The notes: a model not told the origin generated them from the sequence alone. DNA of 64,000 nt from an uncultured Paracoccaceae bacterium (GCA_947497065.1 CANMEQ010000006.1:1-64000); one strand, 5' to 3'; positions 25,673 through 35,567 are shown, numbered from the stretch's first letter. Program-made: numbers and translations.

Positions 25673-27046
25673 ATGTCAGAAGCCATCGAAATAGTCGAAG
25701 ACGATGAAGGCTTGCCCAAAAACCTCGTGGCAGAGGTGTTGGAGGCTGTGGCCGAGCTGAACGCGCTGGCGTTGGATGCCCTGCTGGACCCGTTGCACCC
25801 TGCGGATATCGCCGATTTGATGGAACAGATCGACCAGCGTGACCGGACCGCCTTGCTGGGGCTTTGGAAAGGCGGGATGGACGGGGATATCCTGTCTGAA
25901 CTGGGCGATGATCTGCGCGAAGAGGTGATAGACACCTTGGGGCCGGTTGAGCTGGCGGATGCGGTGCGCGATCTGGAATCCGATGATGTGGTCGACTTGG
26001 TCGAAGATCTTGGGACCGACCAGCAAGAGCAGATTTTGGATGCGCTGGATGCGGGCGACCGCGTGGCCGTAGAAAAGGCATTGGCCTACCCCGAAGAATC
26101 AGCCGGTCGTTTGATGCAGGTCGAGGTGGTGCGTGCACCGTCGCATTGGACAGTGGGCGAGACGATTGATTTCTTGCGTGCGTCTGACGATCTGCCAGAG
26201 CATTTTTACCATGTCGTTTTGGTTGATCCGCGCATGAAACCAGTGGGCTATGTGACGCTGGGCCGTCTTTTGGGCACGCCGCGCCCCATTCATATGACCG
26301 AGCTGATGGAGCCGTCTTTTCGTACGTTCCGCGTGGATCAAGACGAAGAAGATGTGGCCTATGCGTTCAATCAATATCACCTGATTTCGGCCCCCGTCGT
26401 CGACGAGGATGACCGTTTGGTGGGTGTGATCACGATTGATGATGCGATGATCGTGCTGGATGAAGAGCATGAAGAAGATATTTTGCGACTGGCTGGTGTG
26501 GACGGGGAATCGAGCCTGACCGACAAGGTGATCGCAACAACCAAACGTCGGTTCCCATGGTTGGCGGTGAACCTTGTGACGGCGATTTTCGCGTCCCTCG
26601 TGATTTCGATGTTCGAAGAGGTGATTGCCGGTTTGGTGGCTTTGGCGGTGTTGATGCCCATCGTGGCGTCGATGGGGGGCAATGCGGGCACGCAATCCTT
26701 GACCGTTGCTGTCAGGTCGATCGCGACCAAAGATTTGACCGGTGCGAACGTGTGGCGGGTGATCCGGCGCGAGGTTTTGGTGGGTCTTGTCAACGGGGCG
26801 ATCTTTGCGGTGGTGATGGGGCTGGTGGGGTATGTCTGGTTCGGGCAGCCGATGCTGGGCGTGGTGATTGCCATGGCGATGGTGATCAACATGGTTGTCG
26901 CTGGCCTTGCGGGCACCGCGATCCCCGTTGTGCTTGAGAAATTTGGCGTCGACCCGGCGCTTGCCTCTGGCGCCTTTGTGACCACGGTGACGGATGTTGT
27001 CGGGTTCTTCGCCTTCTTGGGGCTGGCCGCGGTGATGTTGCTGTGA
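25673..27046 (+). CDS. mgtE: Magnesium transporter MgtE
   Basis: This 457-aa Mg2+ channel has the N-terminal helical sensor domain (about 10-130), two CBS domains (about 130-260) and five membrane helices (about 290-455). Acidic residues in the N and CBS domains are expected to bind Mg2+ and close the pore. A GGAGGG site precedes the ATG. No Mg-sensing riboswitch is visible in the 137-base gap upstream. The stop overlaps the next gene by four bases. Confidence 0.95.
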   Translation: MSEAIEIVEDDEGLPKNLVAEVLEAVAELNALALDALLDPLHPADIADLMEQIDQRDRTALLGLWKGGMDGDILSELGDDLREEVIDTLGPVELADAVRDLESDDVVDLVEDLGTDQQEQILDALDAGDRVAVEKALAYPEESAGRLMQVEVVRAPSHWTVGETIDFLRASDDLPEHFYHVVLVDPRMKPVGYVTLGRLLGTPRPIHMTELMEPSFRTFRVDQDEEDVAYAFNQYHLISAPVVDEDDRLVGVITIDDAMIVLDEEHEEDILRLAGVDGESSLTDKVIATTKRRFPWLAVNLVTAIFASLVISMFEEVIAGLVALAVLMPIVASMGGNAGTQSLTVAVRSIATKDLTGANVWRVIRREVLVGLVNGAIFAVVMGLVGYVWFGQPMLGVVIAMAMVINMVVAGLAGTAIPVVLEKFGVDPALASGAFVTTVTDVVGFFAFLGLAAVMLL

Positions 27047-27597
27047 CGGTGCAGGCGCGAAAAGAGGCCGCACGCAAAGCGGGGTTCGCCGCGCGCAAGG
27101 CGGCGCATATGTTGGGGCTGGGTCATGCGGGGCATTTGTCGTCTGTTTTGGCAGGATATCGCGGTGTTCCGGTTGCGGGCTATGCGCAGATGCGGACCGA
27201 AATCGACCCGACAGCGGCCATGGAAGAGGCTTCGGCCCATGGGCCCGTTTGCTTGCCTGTGATTGAAGCCGCCCATCAGCCGTTAAAGTTTCGCAGCTGG
27301 ACGCCAGGCTGCGCCATGGTGCCGGGTGCATTTGGCGCGCAGATCCCAGACGAGGGCGAGTGGATCACGCCCGAAATCCTCATCGTGCCGCTGGTGGCGT
27401 TTTCGCGCGGAGGCGGGCGGTTGGGTTACGGCGGCGGGTTTTACGACCGCACGTTGGAGCTTTTGCGTGCTGCGAAGCCGACGTTGGCCATCGGCTTTGC
27501 CTATGCTGCGCAGGAGTTGGATGATCTGCCACTGGAGCCGACAGACCAACCGCTGGACATGATCGTCACGGAACAGGGCGTTATCGAGACCAACTGA
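27043..27597 (+). CDS. 5-formyltetrahydrofolate cyclo-ligase
   Basis: This 184-aa enzyme (YgfA/MTHFS family) uses ATP to convert 5-formyl-THF to 5,10-methenyl-THF. The ATP-binding motif RLGYGGGFYDRTL lies at about residues 126-138, and the N-terminal basic helix is normal. The start is a GTG at 27043 that overlaps the mgtE stop (GTGA), so it is translated by coupling. In many proteobacteria this gene follows the 6S RNA gene; here mgtE leaves no space for one. Confidence 0.93.
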   Translation: MTVQARKEAARKAGFAARKAAHMLGLGHAGHLSSVLAGYRGVPVAGYAQMRTEIDPTAAMEEASAHGPVCLPVIEAAHQPLKFRSWTPGCAMVPGAFGAQIPDEGEWITPEILIVPLVAFSRGGGRLGYGGGFYDRTLELLRAAKPTLAIGFAYAAQELDDLPLEPTDQPLDMIVTEQGVIETN

Positions 27598-27641
27598 TTT
27601 CCCCTCTTGCCCATTTGCTGGGTTATTGGTCTACCCGACCT

Positions 27642-28457
27642 ATGAAAATACTCTTTCTTGGCGACGTCATGGGCCGTGCAGGCCGAACTGCAATCACCGA
27701 ACGGCTTCCGAAGCTGCGCGAGGAATGGAAGCTGGATTTCGTGGTGGTGAACGGCGAAAACGCCTCCAACGGGATGGGGCTGACTGCGGCGCACGCGCGG
27801 GTGTTGCTTGCGGCGGGGGCTGATGTTCTGACGCTGGGGGACCATGCGTTTGACCAGAAAGACATGATGCAGTTTTGCGAATCCGAGCCGCGCATCATTC
27901 GCCCGTTGAATTTTTCCAAAGCCGCGCCGGGCAAAGGCGCGCGGGTGTTTGAAGCCACGCGAGGGCGCAAAGTGTTGGTCGCCCAAGTTTTGGGGCAGGT
28001 GTTTATGAAACGCGCCTTTGATGATCCGTTTTCCGCTGTCGATGCGGTGATGCGTGCGCATCCAATGGGCGGTGCCGTGAACGCCAGCTTGATTGATATC
28101 CACTGTGAAGCCACGTCCGAGAAAATGGCGATGGGGCATTATTGCGATGGTCGTGCCAGCATTGTGGTGGGGACCCACACCCACGTGCCCACTTCTGACA
28201 CGATGATATTGCCCGGCGGGACGGCGTTCCAGTCTGATGCGGGGATGTGTGGCGACTACAATTCGGTGATCGGGATGCACAAGGAAGAACCCTTGCGCCG
28301 GTTCATCACAGGTATGCCCAAGGCGCGGTTTGAACCGGCCAAGGGGGAGGCCACGCTGAGCGGTTTGTATGTTGAGACGGATGATCGCACAGGCAAAGCC
28401 ACCCGCGTGGAGGCCGTGCGCCAAGGTGGTCGGTTGAGCCAACAGGGCCCGCAATGA
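27642..28457 (+). CDS. Metallophosphoesterase, YmdB family
   Basis: This 271-aa protein belongs to the TIGR00282/YmdB group of phosphodiesterases, some of which hydrolyse 2',3'-cyclic nucleotides. Metal-site residues are D8 in GDVMGR, E39 and N40 in NGENA, H68, and the histidines of VGTHTHVPTSD. The usual NH pair is DH here (D67/H68). The ATG at 27642 begins the family motif KILFLGDV. It lies 44 bases after the folate gene and overlaps the next exporter by four bases. Confidence 0.88.
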   Translation: MKILFLGDVMGRAGRTAITERLPKLREEWKLDFVVVNGENASNGMGLTAAHARVLLAAGADVLTLGDHAFDQKDMMQFCESEPRIIRPLNFSKAAPGKGARVFEATRGRKVLVAQVLGQVFMKRAFDDPFSAVDAVMRAHPMGGAVNASLIDIHCEATSEKMAMGHYCDGRASIVVGTHTHVPTSDTMILPGGTAFQSDAGMCGDYNSVIGMHKEEPLRRFITGMPKARFEPAKGEATLSGLYVETDDRTGKATRVEAVRQGGRLSQQGPQ

Positions 28458-29359
28458 CCAAACACCCGTTTTTGCCGTGGGTCGCATTGTTGACGTTCGG
28501 CGCAGGGTGGGGGGCGATGCAGCCTGCAAACAAATTGGTGGTCGGCGGCGGGTTTGAACCCTTTGGCATCATGGTGTGGCAAGGTATGATCACCTTGATT
28601 TTGGCTGGCACATTGGCACACCGTTTGGGTTGGCCGCGCGGGCGGGCGCAGTGGGGCGTTTGTGTCCAGATCGCCGTTTTGGGCACGCTGATCCCGCATT
28701 TTGCATCCTTCACGGCCGTGGCGCATTTGCCCGCAGGGCTGATGGCGATCATCTTGTCTTCGATCCCGGTGTTCGCCTTGGCCATGGGGCTTGGGCTGGG
28801 GCGCGATGTTTTGACCGTTCGTTTGGCGCTGGGCCTGTGTTTGGGGCTGGCTGCGATGGCGGTGATTGCTCTGTCGAGCGGTTCTTTTGCGGGCGGGTCG
28901 CTTTGGGCTGTTTTGGTCGGGCTTTTGGCCCCTTTGTGCTACGCGGCAAATTCGACGGTTCTGGCGGCGCGCGGGATGTCGGGGTTGCATCCGTTGCAGG
29001 CCTTCGCGGGGGCGGCTGTGCTGTTTCTTCCTGTGTCAGTCATTGCGGCAGCGGTCACTGGGCAGTTGCGCATGATTGGGTTTGATATTCCCAGCCTCGC
29101 TTTGGTTGCCTCAGCGGTTGGGCACACCCTGATTTACACAGGCTTTTTGTGGCTGGTGACACAGGCGGGTGCCGTATTCGCCAGCCAAACCGCATACCTT
29201 GTGACCGGGTTTGGGATCATTTGGTCGATGCTGATTTTAGGCGAACGGTATAGTGCGGCGGTTTGGGTTGCCCTTATTTTGATGTTTGCGGGCCTCAGTC
29301 TGGTGCGCCCGGTCACCAAGACTGTTGCACCTGCGCGTGTCTCGGGCGAGATTAAGTAA
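28454..29359 (+). CDS. EamA/DMT-family exporter
   Basis: This 301-aa inner-membrane protein has about ten hydrophobic helices arranged as two EamA repeats, typical of drug/metabolite transporters. The substrate cannot be told from the sequence. The ATG overlaps the stop of the phosphodiesterase gene (ATGA), so they are translated together. It is the first of three DMT-type proteins in the window (see also 35.6 and 53.7 kb). Confidence 0.85.
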   Translation: MTKHPFLPWVALLTFGAGWGAMQPANKLVVGGGFEPFGIMVWQGMITLILAGTLAHRLGWPRGRAQWGVCVQIAVLGTLIPHFASFTAVAHLPAGLMAIILSSIPVFALAMGLGLGRDVLTVRLALGLCLGLAAMAVIALSSGSFAGGSLWAVLVGLLAPLCYAANSTVLAARGMSGLHPLQAFAGAAVLFLPVSVIAAAVTGQLRMIGFDIPSLALVASAVGHTLIYTGFLWLVTQAGAVFASQTAYLVTGFGIIWSMLILGERYSAAVWVALILMFAGLSLVRPVTKTVAPARVSGEIK

Positions 29360-29378
29360 AACCGTTTAAGAGGCCAGT

Positions 29379-31160
29379 GTGGTTGAAATTTTTGGGATAA
29401 CGCAAACCGGTCAGGCCATTCTGACCTTGGTTGTTGTGGGCATCATGTTCGTCTTGTTTGTGCGTGAGACCTACCCGACGGAGGTCGTCGCGATGACGGG
29501 GGTGTCGTTGTTGTTGGCATCTGGGGTGTTGCCCTACGAGTCTGCATTGCAGGTGTTGTCGAACCCCGCTCCTTGGACCATTGCCGCGATGTTTATCGTG
29601 ATGGGCGCGCTGGTGCGGACCGGATCGCTTGAGGCGCTGACGGGGGTGGCCGAGCGCAACGCGAAAGAGCGGCCGATCATGGCCTTGGCGGTTTTGATGG
29701 GATTTGTGGTGTTGTCTTCGGCGATCGTGTCGAACACGCCGGTGGTTGTTGTGATGATCCCGATCTTTGTTCAGCTGGCGAAATCCATGGGGTTGAGCGC
29801 GTCAAAGTTGCTTATTCCATTGTCCTATGGGGCTATTTTAGGCGGAACGCTGACATTGATTGGCACATCGACCAACCTGTTGGTGGATGGTGTGGCGCGG
29901 TCTCAAGGGTTGGAGCCGTTCAGTATTTTTGAGGTCACGCCTCTTGGCATTATTTTGGTGATCTGGGGCATGGTCTACCTTGGCGTGATTGCGCCAAAGC
30001 TGCTGCCGGATCGGGATAGTATGGCCAATCTTTTGTCGGACCGCTCGAAAATGCGGTTTTTCACCGAGGCCGTGATCCCGCCGGACAGCAACCTTGTGGG
30101 GCGTGAAGTGACCGGTGTGCAGCTGTTCAAACGCGACGGGGTGCGATTGGTGGATGTGGTGCGCGGTGATGTGTCGTTGCGCCGTGATCTGGGGGACGTA
30201 GCATTGCAGGTGGGTGACCGTGTGGTGCTGCGCACGGCGATGACCGAATTGTTGTCGTTGCAGCGCAACAAAGAATTGCGCCGCGTCGATCAGGTGTCTG
30301 CGGTTGAAACGCAAACGGTGGAGGTGCTGATCACGCCGGGCTGCAAAATGGTGGGCCGCACCTTGGGCGCCCTGCGTTTGCGGCGCCGGTTCGGTGTTTA
30401 CGTGTTGGCGGTGCACCGTCGCAATCAAAACATCGGTCGCCAGCTGGATGATTTGGTGGTGCGCGTGGGCGATACATTGCTGCTCGAAGGTGGGGCCGAA
30501 GACATTCAACGGCTTGCCGCTGAGATGGAGCTGGTGGATGTCTCGCAGCCCTCAGCGCGTGCATTCCGCCGCTCGCACGCGCCCGTGGCACTGTGCGCTT
30601 TGGTCGGGATCGTGGGGTTGGCGGCCTTTGGGGTCGCGCCGATTTTCTTGCTGAGCGTTCTGGCCGTGACGTTGGTTTTGGTGACACGCTGCATCGACGC
30701 AGAGGAAGCATTTTCCTTTGTGGATGGCCGTTTGCTGGCGCTGATTTTTTCTATGTTGGCCATTGGGGCTGCCTTGGAAGCCTCTGGCGCGGTGTCTTTG
30801 ATCGTGGGCGGGGTTGCGCCTGCTTTGGGGCTGTTGCCGCCGTTTTTGATCATCTGGGCGGTTTATCTGCTGACCTCTGTTCTGACCGAGATGGTCAGCA
30901 ACAATGCGGTGGCTGTGGTTGTAACGCCGATTGCGATTGGGTTGGCGTTGGAGCTGGGCATGGACCCGCGCCCGTTGGTGGTGGCTGTGATGGTCGCCGC
31001 ATCGGCCAGTTTTGCGACGCCTATCGGGTATCAGACCAACACATTGGTCTATGGGCCGGGGGGCTATAAATTCAGCGATTTCTTGAAGGTTGGCGTGCCC
31101 TTGAACCTGAGCATTGGTCTTTTGGCGTCAGCGGTTATTCCGTATTTCTGGCCGCTTTGA
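29379..31160 (+). CDS. SLC13-family permease with two RCK_C domains
   Basis: This 593-aa transporter has membrane helices at both ends (about 10-205 and 405-590) and two TrkA-C/RCK_C-like domains between (about 225-300 and 313-390). SLC13/DASS members move dicarboxylates, sulfate or similar anions with Na+. The motif SNTPVVVVMIP in the first half and the matching MVSNNAVAVVVTPIA in the second are the substrate/Na+ site repeats. The start is a GTG at 29379 with an AGAGG site. A paralogue of similar length faces it end to end. Confidence 0.88.
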   Translation: MVEIFGITQTGQAILTLVVVGIMFVLFVRETYPTEVVAMTGVSLLLASGVLPYESALQVLSNPAPWTIAAMFIVMGALVRTGSLEALTGVAERNAKERPIMALAVLMGFVVLSSAIVSNTPVVVVMIPIFVQLAKSMGLSASKLLIPLSYGAILGGTLTLIGTSTNLLVDGVARSQGLEPFSIFEVTPLGIILVIWGMVYLGVIAPKLLPDRDSMANLLSDRSKMRFFTEAVIPPDSNLVGREVTGVQLFKRDGVRLVDVVRGDVSLRRDLGDVALQVGDRVVLRTAMTELLSLQRNKELRRVDQVSAVETQTVEVLITPGCKMVGRTLGALRLRRRFGVYVLAVHRRNQNIGRQLDDLVVRVGDTLLLEGGAEDIQRLAAEMELVDVSQPSARAFRRSHAPVALCALVGIVGLAAFGVAPIFLLSVLAVTLVLVTRCIDAEEAFSFVDGRLLALIFSMLAIGAALEASGAVSLIVGGVAPALGLLPPFLIIWAVYLLTSVLTEMVSNNAVAVVVTPIAIGLALELGMDPRPLVVAVMVAASASFATPIGYQTNTLVYGPGGYKFSDFLKVGVPLNLSIGLLASAVIPYFWPL

Positions 31161-31180
31161 GCTGTGCTGGATTGGGGCAT

Positions 31181-31211
31181 GCCCCCGATGTCTGATGTGA
31201 TCATCGGGGGC
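31181..31211. terminator. Shared hairpin between two convergent permease genes
   Basis: GCCCCCGATG pairs perfectly with CATCGGGGGC across an 11-base loop. It lies 20 bases after one stop codon and 15 bases after the other on the opposite strand. There is no long T-run, so termination strength is uncertain. Confidence 0.55.
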
Positions 31212-31226
31212 GCTTTGGTGCGTGGG

Positions 31227-33005
31227 CTAGAGGGGCCAGAACACCAGGATTGATGGGATAGACACCGCCACGACAAGGATTTCGAGGGGCAGGCCCATGC
31301 GCCAGTAATCCCCGAAAGAATAGCTGCCGGGCCCTAGGATCAAGGTGTTGTTTTTGTGGCCAATGGGGGTCAGGAACGCGCTGGAGGCGGCGACGGCCAC
31401 AGCCATCAAGAATGGGTCCGCCGAGACGCCCAAAGAGTTGGCCATCTGAATCCCCACAGGGGCGGCGACGATGGTGGTGGCGGTGTTGTTCAGAACGTCT
31501 GACAGGGTCATCGTGACGATCATAAGCACCGTTAAAATCATCCACGGGGCAAGCCCTTCGGTCAGGCCGACAAGGGCGCCTGCGATGAGCTCGGTCCCGC
31601 CTGAGGTTTCGAGGGCGGCGCCCAAGGGGATCATCGAGCCGAGCAACACGACGACGGGCCATTCGATGTGGGTATAAAGTTCGGAGAGGGGCACGATTTT
31701 CGCCAAAACATAGGCGATGACGACCAGCCCGAGTGCGATGGGCAAATAGATCAGGCCAAAGCTGGCCAAGGCCACGGCACCGGCGAACAGGCCGATGGCC
31801 AGCCAGACTTTGGAGTTGGCGGTGACGGCCACGCCGCGGTCAGCCAAGGGCAAGCAGCCCAGCCATTCTGTGACGTCGTTGGCGGTGTCGTTGGGGGCCA
31901 ACAACAGAAGAATATCGCCAGTTTGAATGACGGTTTTGCGCATCTGGGATTTGACGTTTTTGCCCCTACGCGACAGGCCCATGAGCACGGTGCGTTGCCG
32001 CCATGCGAGGCCGATCGCCTCGGCTGTTTTGCCATTAATCCGCGAGGTTTCGGTGACGACCACTTCGATGACGGTCAGGCCATCTGAGGCGGCTGAGAGG
32101 ATTTCTTCGCGTTTTTCGTCTGAAAAATCAAGGTTTAAGGCCGCGCGGAATTCATCGAGGGCTTCGGGGGCGGCTTCGATGATGATCGTATCTTGGGCTT
32201 GCAGGGTTGTGTTTTTCGCGGTGCCGTAGCGGCGTTTGCCGTCGCGGATGATGCCCAAAATCGCGACGTCGTTTTTCTCGGCGTCGTCGTAGAGTTCGGA
32301 CAAACGTTTGCCGATCAACTTGCTCTCGGTGGGGACGGTCAATTCGGCCAGATAATCGGTGTAGCTGTCCATGCTGTCGCTGCTTTTGGACGCGTCAGGG
32401 GTGGGGATCAGGCGCCAGCCGATGAGGGCCACAAAGATGAGCCCTGCGATGGCGGTGATGCCGCCCACGGGGGCAAAATCGAACATTTTAAAGGGGGCGC
32501 CCAAGGTCTCTTCGCGGATGGAGGCGATGATGATGTTGGGGGGCGTGCCGATCAAGGTGACCATGCCGCCGAGGATCGTGGCGAAGCTGAGGGGCATCAA
32601 AGACAGTCCCGGTGCGCGGCCTGCTTTGCGCGCGGTCTGAATGTCCACGGGCATCAATAAAGCAAGGGCCGCGACGTTGTTCATGAAGGCGGACAGGACC
32701 CCGCCGATGGCCCCCATAATGGCGATATGGCTGCCCAAGGCGCGGGAGGCATCGACCAAGGTACGGGTGATCAAATAGACCGCGCCGGAGCGGACCAGAC
32801 CGGCGGAGACCACCAAGACCAAGGCCACGATAATTGTCGCGGGATGGCCGAAGCCAGCGAAGGCGTCTTCGGTGGGAACAACGCCCAAGGTGACGCCGAC
32901 CATGAGGGCGGTGAAGGCGACAAGGTCGTACCGGAATCTGCCCCACAACAAGAGTGCGAAGACGGTACCGAACAGCGAAAACAGGATGATTTGATCTTGG
33001 GTCAT
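31227..33005 (-). CDS. SLC13-family permease with two RCK_C domains (second copy)
   Basis: This 592-aa transporter has the same layout as its convergent neighbour: helices at both ends and two RCK_C-like domains in the middle (about 207-280 and 300-375). Substrate-site repeats are FMNNVAALALLMP and VLNNTATTIVAAPVG. The ATG at 33005 begins the membrane part (MTQDQIILFSLFG); the open frame extends 69 codons upstream but with no family-like sequence. The ribosome site is weak. The substrate is likely an anion such as sulfate or a dicarboxylate; this is inferred from the family only. Confidence 0.88.
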   Translation of the reverse strand: MTQDQIILFSLFGTVFALLLWGRFRYDLVAFTALMVGVTLGVVPTEDAFAGFGHPATIIVALVLVVSAGLVRSGAVYLITRTLVDASRALGSHIAIMGAIGGVLSAFMNNVAALALLMPVDIQTARKAGRAPGLSLMPLSFATILGGMVTLIGTPPNIIIASIREETLGAPFKMFDFAPVGGITAIAGLIFVALIGWRLIPTPDASKSSDSMDSYTDYLAELTVPTESKLIGKRLSELYDDAEKNDVAILGIIRDGKRRYGTAKNTTLQAQDTIIIEAAPEALDEFRAALNLDFSDEKREEILSAASDGLTVIEVVVTETSRINGKTAEAIGLAWRQRTVLMGLSRRGKNVKSQMRKTVIQTGDILLLLAPNDTANDVTEWLGCLPLADRGVAVTANSKVWLAIGLFAGAVALASFGLIYLPIALGLVVIAYVLAKIVPLSELYTHIEWPVVVLLGSMIPLGAALETSGGTELIAGALVGLTEGLAPWMILTVLMIVTMTLSDVLNNTATTIVAAPVGIQMANSLGVSADPFLMAVAVAASSAFLTPIGHKNNTLILGPGSYSFGDYWRMGLPLEILVVAVSIPSILVFWPL

Positions 33006-33171
33006 CTCGAGGATGTAGCGCCGAAAAGACGATATGGAAAGGATATGGTTTTGGTATGGGTCCGGTATGGGCGCGATGTTGGCCATGTAAATGGGCGCAG
33101 GGATTGCAGCGCGGTCAGTGTCTGGCCTATAGAGGGCCGCAACACAGGATATTATTTCAGGAGACCCCTCC

Positions 33172-33927
33172 ATGGCAGGCCATTCAAAATGGGCAAACAT
33201 CCAGCACCGCAAAGGTCGTCAGGATAAATTGCGCGGCAAGCTGTTTTCCAAGCTGAGTAAGGAAATCACAATCGCGGCCAAAATGGGTGATCCGGACCCG
33301 GACAAAAACCCGCGTTTGCGTTTGGCCGTGAAAGAGGCCAAGGGCCAGTCGATGCCAAAGGACAACATCGAGCGCGCCATCAAGAAGGCTGTCGGTGGTG
33401 AGGGCGAAGACTACGATGAGATCCGCTATGAGGGCTATGCCTCTGGTGGTGTGGCTGTGATCGTAGAGACGATGACAGACAACAAGAACCGCACGGCGTC
33501 GTCTGTGCGTTCGACGTTCACCAAGGCGGGTGGCAATTTGGGCGAGACGGGATCTGTTGGGTTCATGTTCGACCGCAAGGGCCAGATTCTATATCCGGCT
33601 GAGGTGGGCGATGCCGATACGGTGATGATGGCCGCGATTGAGGCGGGCGCCGAGGATTGCGAAAGCACCGAGGACGGTCACGTGATTATCTGCATGGATA
33701 CGGACCTGCACGAAGTGTCCAACGCGTTGGAAGCGGAGCTGGGCGAGAGTGAAAGTGCGAAGCTGATCTGGAAGCCGAATATTTCTTCCGAGGTTGATTT
33801 GGAAGGTTTGACCAAGGTTATGAAACTGGTCGAAGCGTTGGAAGATGATGATGACGTGCAGACAGTCACCACCAACATCGACGCGTCTGACGAGGTGATG
33901 CAGGCCTACGCGGAAAGCGACGAGTGA
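33172..33927 (+). CDS. YebC/PmpR family protein
   Basis: This 251-aa protein starts with the hallmark [18 protein letters not shown] and has the three-domain YebC fold with an acidic end. Members are described as transcriptional regulators, and more recent work links the family to translation of proline-rich stretches. In many bacteria it sits near ruvC; that is not the case here. A hairpin terminator follows 40 bases later, inside the end of the convergent ArgP gene. Confidence 0.94.
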   Translation: MAGHSKWANIQHRKGRQDKLRGKLFSKLSKEITIAAKMGDPDPDKNPRLRLAVKEAKGQSMPKDNIERAIKKAVGGEGEDYDEIRYEGYASGGVAVIVETMTDNKNRTASSVRSTFTKAGGNLGETGSVGFMFDRKGQILYPAEVGDADTVMMAAIEAGAEDCESTEDGHVIICMDTDLHEVSNALEAELGESESAKLIWKPNISSEVDLEGLTKVMKLVEALEDDDDVQTVTTNIDASDEVMQAYAESDE

Positions 33928-33957
33928 TTTGAATGCCCGCCCCGATTGGGGGGTATT

Positions 33958-34839
33958 TTACGATTGAGAAAGGGTCGCTTTGGCGGCCCTTTTTATTTGC
34001 GCGGTCAGGGGCGCTAAAACGTCTGATGAGACGCGGGCGGTTTGCCAGTAGAGCGGTGTTGTCAGGGGTTGGTCGTCCAACGCGATCAAACGGCCTGTTT
34101 CCAGATCATCGGCGAACGAATGGGTGGGGTTCAGGGCCCAGCCGAGGCCGAGGCGGGCGGCGTGGGTTATGTCGGAGGTGGAGGGGAGGAAGTGCATGGA
34201 CAGACGTGGATTGGGGCCACAGATGCGGCTGGCCCAGCTGTGTTGCAGCCTGTCCTTGCGGTTGAAAATCAGGGCGGGGGCCTGTGCGAGCGCATCGGCG
34301 GTGAGGCCATTTGGGAAATGGCGGTCGATGAAGGCGGGGCTGGCGACGGCGGTGTAGGGCAAGGCGCCCAAGGGGGTTACGTCGCAGCCGCGCACGGGGG
34401 CTGAGCGTGCGGTGATGGCGGCAACCACCGCGCCGTCGCGCAGCCAGCGGTCTGAGTGGTCTTGGTCATCGATTTCGAAGTCGAACAAGATGTCTGGCAC
34501 GGCGGCAAAGGCGGGCAGGGCCCAAGAGGCGATGCTGTCGGCGTTGACGGCGATGCGCAGGGTGGGGCGCGATTTCGCGGGGCCTAAAATGTCGGACAGG
34601 GCGTTTTCGAGAAGGCGCACATCGTTGAAGTGACGCACGAGCCGGTCGCCGTGTTGAGTGAGCGCCACGGGGGAGGTGCGCCGGAGCAAAACGGTGCCGA
34701 GCCTGTCTTCGAACCCGCTGATCCGTTGAGAGATTGCGCCGGTGGTGACGCCTAATGCGCGGGCGGCCAGATCGAAGGAGCCGGTCTGCGCGATATGCGC
34801 GAGGGCTTCGAGGGCGGGATAGTCTGATGAGTTTAACAT
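33958..34839 (-). CDS. argP: LysR-family regulator ArgP
   Basis: This 293-aa regulator has the LysR helix-turn-helix at about residues 19-38 (GSFDLAARALGVTTGAISQR) and an effector domain after residue 90. The sequence and the divergent LysE-type exporter (start 34925) identify it as ArgP/LysG, which senses arginine and lysine and switches on the exporter. The ATG at 34839 gives the family start MLNSSDYPALEALAHIA; an earlier ATG at 34887 would push the gene into the shared promoter region. Its 3' end contains the terminator of yebC. Confidence 0.9.
   Translation of the reverse strand: MLNSSDYPALEALAHIAQTGSFDLAARALGVTTGAISQRISGFEDRLGTVLLRRTSPVALTQHGDRLVRHFNDVRLLENALSDILGPAKSRPTLRIAVNADSIASWALPAFAAVPDILFDFEIDDQDHSDRWLRDGAVVAAITARSAPVRGCDVTPLGALPYTAVASPAFIDRHFPNGLTADALAQAPALIFNRKDRLQHSWASRICGPNPRLSMHFLPSTSDITHAARLGLGWALNPTHSFADDLETGRLIALDDQPLTTPLYWQTARVSSDVLAPLTAQIKRAAKATLSQS
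33967..33994 (+). terminator. Terminator of the yebC-type gene, inside the 3' end of argP
   Basis: AAAGGGTCGC and GCGGCCCTTT form a ten-bp stem with one mismatch and a TTTG loop, followed by further T residues. It lies within the last codons of the leftward argP gene, which stops at 33958. Confidence 0.7.
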
Positions 34840-34924
34840 ATCTAAACAGCTATCAGAAAGATTAGCTGTATTAAACAGATTCTCCACGATAGGTCGGGCC
34901 CGAACAAAGCGGAGGCACGGTGAG

Positions 34925-35530
34925 ATGTGGGCATTTTTAAACGGGTTCGGGTTGTCGCTGTCGTTGATCGTGGCCGTGGGGGCGCAGAATGCGTTTGTGT
35001 TGCGGCAGGGATTGCGGCGCGAACATGTGGGGCCGTTGGTGATATTTTGCGCGATTTCTGATGCGATTTTGATGGCGATCGGGGTGTTTGGTTTTGGCGT
35101 TTTGAATGATGCATTGCCAGCCTTGGCACCTGTTATGGTGTGGTTGGGGGCTGCATTTGTGTTTGTTTACGGGGTGATGAGTTTTCGGCGCGCCTGGCAG
35201 GGGGGCGAGGCGTTGGACCCCGATGTTGCGGGCAAGGGCAGTGTGAAAGCGGCGTTGCTGTTTTGCTTTGCGATCACCTGGTTCAATCCGCATGTTTATT
35301 TGGACACGGTTTTGTTGGTCGGGTCGATTGCGACCAAGTTTGAGGGCGCGCGGGTTGCGTTTTGGGCTGGGGCGTCTGGTGGGTCGGCGGTGTTTTTTAT
35401 CGCGCTCGGCTATGGGGCACGGTTCTTGGCGCCGGTGATGGCGAAGCCGCGGGCGTGGCAGGTTTTGGAGTTTGTAATCGGCGTTGTGATGGTGGCGATT
35501 GCGGCGGGGTTGGTCTGGAGCGCGCTTTAG
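34925..35530 (+). CDS. argO: Arginine/lysine exporter ArgO (LysE family)
   Basis: This 201-aa inner-membrane protein has about six hydrophobic segments and the LysE-family start GFGLSLSLIVAVGAQNAFVLRQG. It exports basic amino acids and protects against excess arginine, lysine or toxic analogues. It is divergent from argP with an 85-base intergenic region, the typical regulator-target arrangement. The motif TWFNPHVYLDTVLLVG is also typical. Confidence 0.92.
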   Translation: MWAFLNGFGLSLSLIVAVGAQNAFVLRQGLRREHVGPLVIFCAISDAILMAIGVFGFGVLNDALPALAPVMVWLGAAFVFVYGVMSFRRAWQGGEALDPDVAGKGSVKAALLFCFAITWFNPHVYLDTVLLVGSIATKFEGARVAFWAGASGGSAVFFIALGYGARFLAPVMAKPRAWQVLEFVIGVVMVAIAAGLVWSAL

Positions 35531-35567
35531 GCTTGTGTCTGCCGGACAAGGGGCGTTTGGTGGCGCC

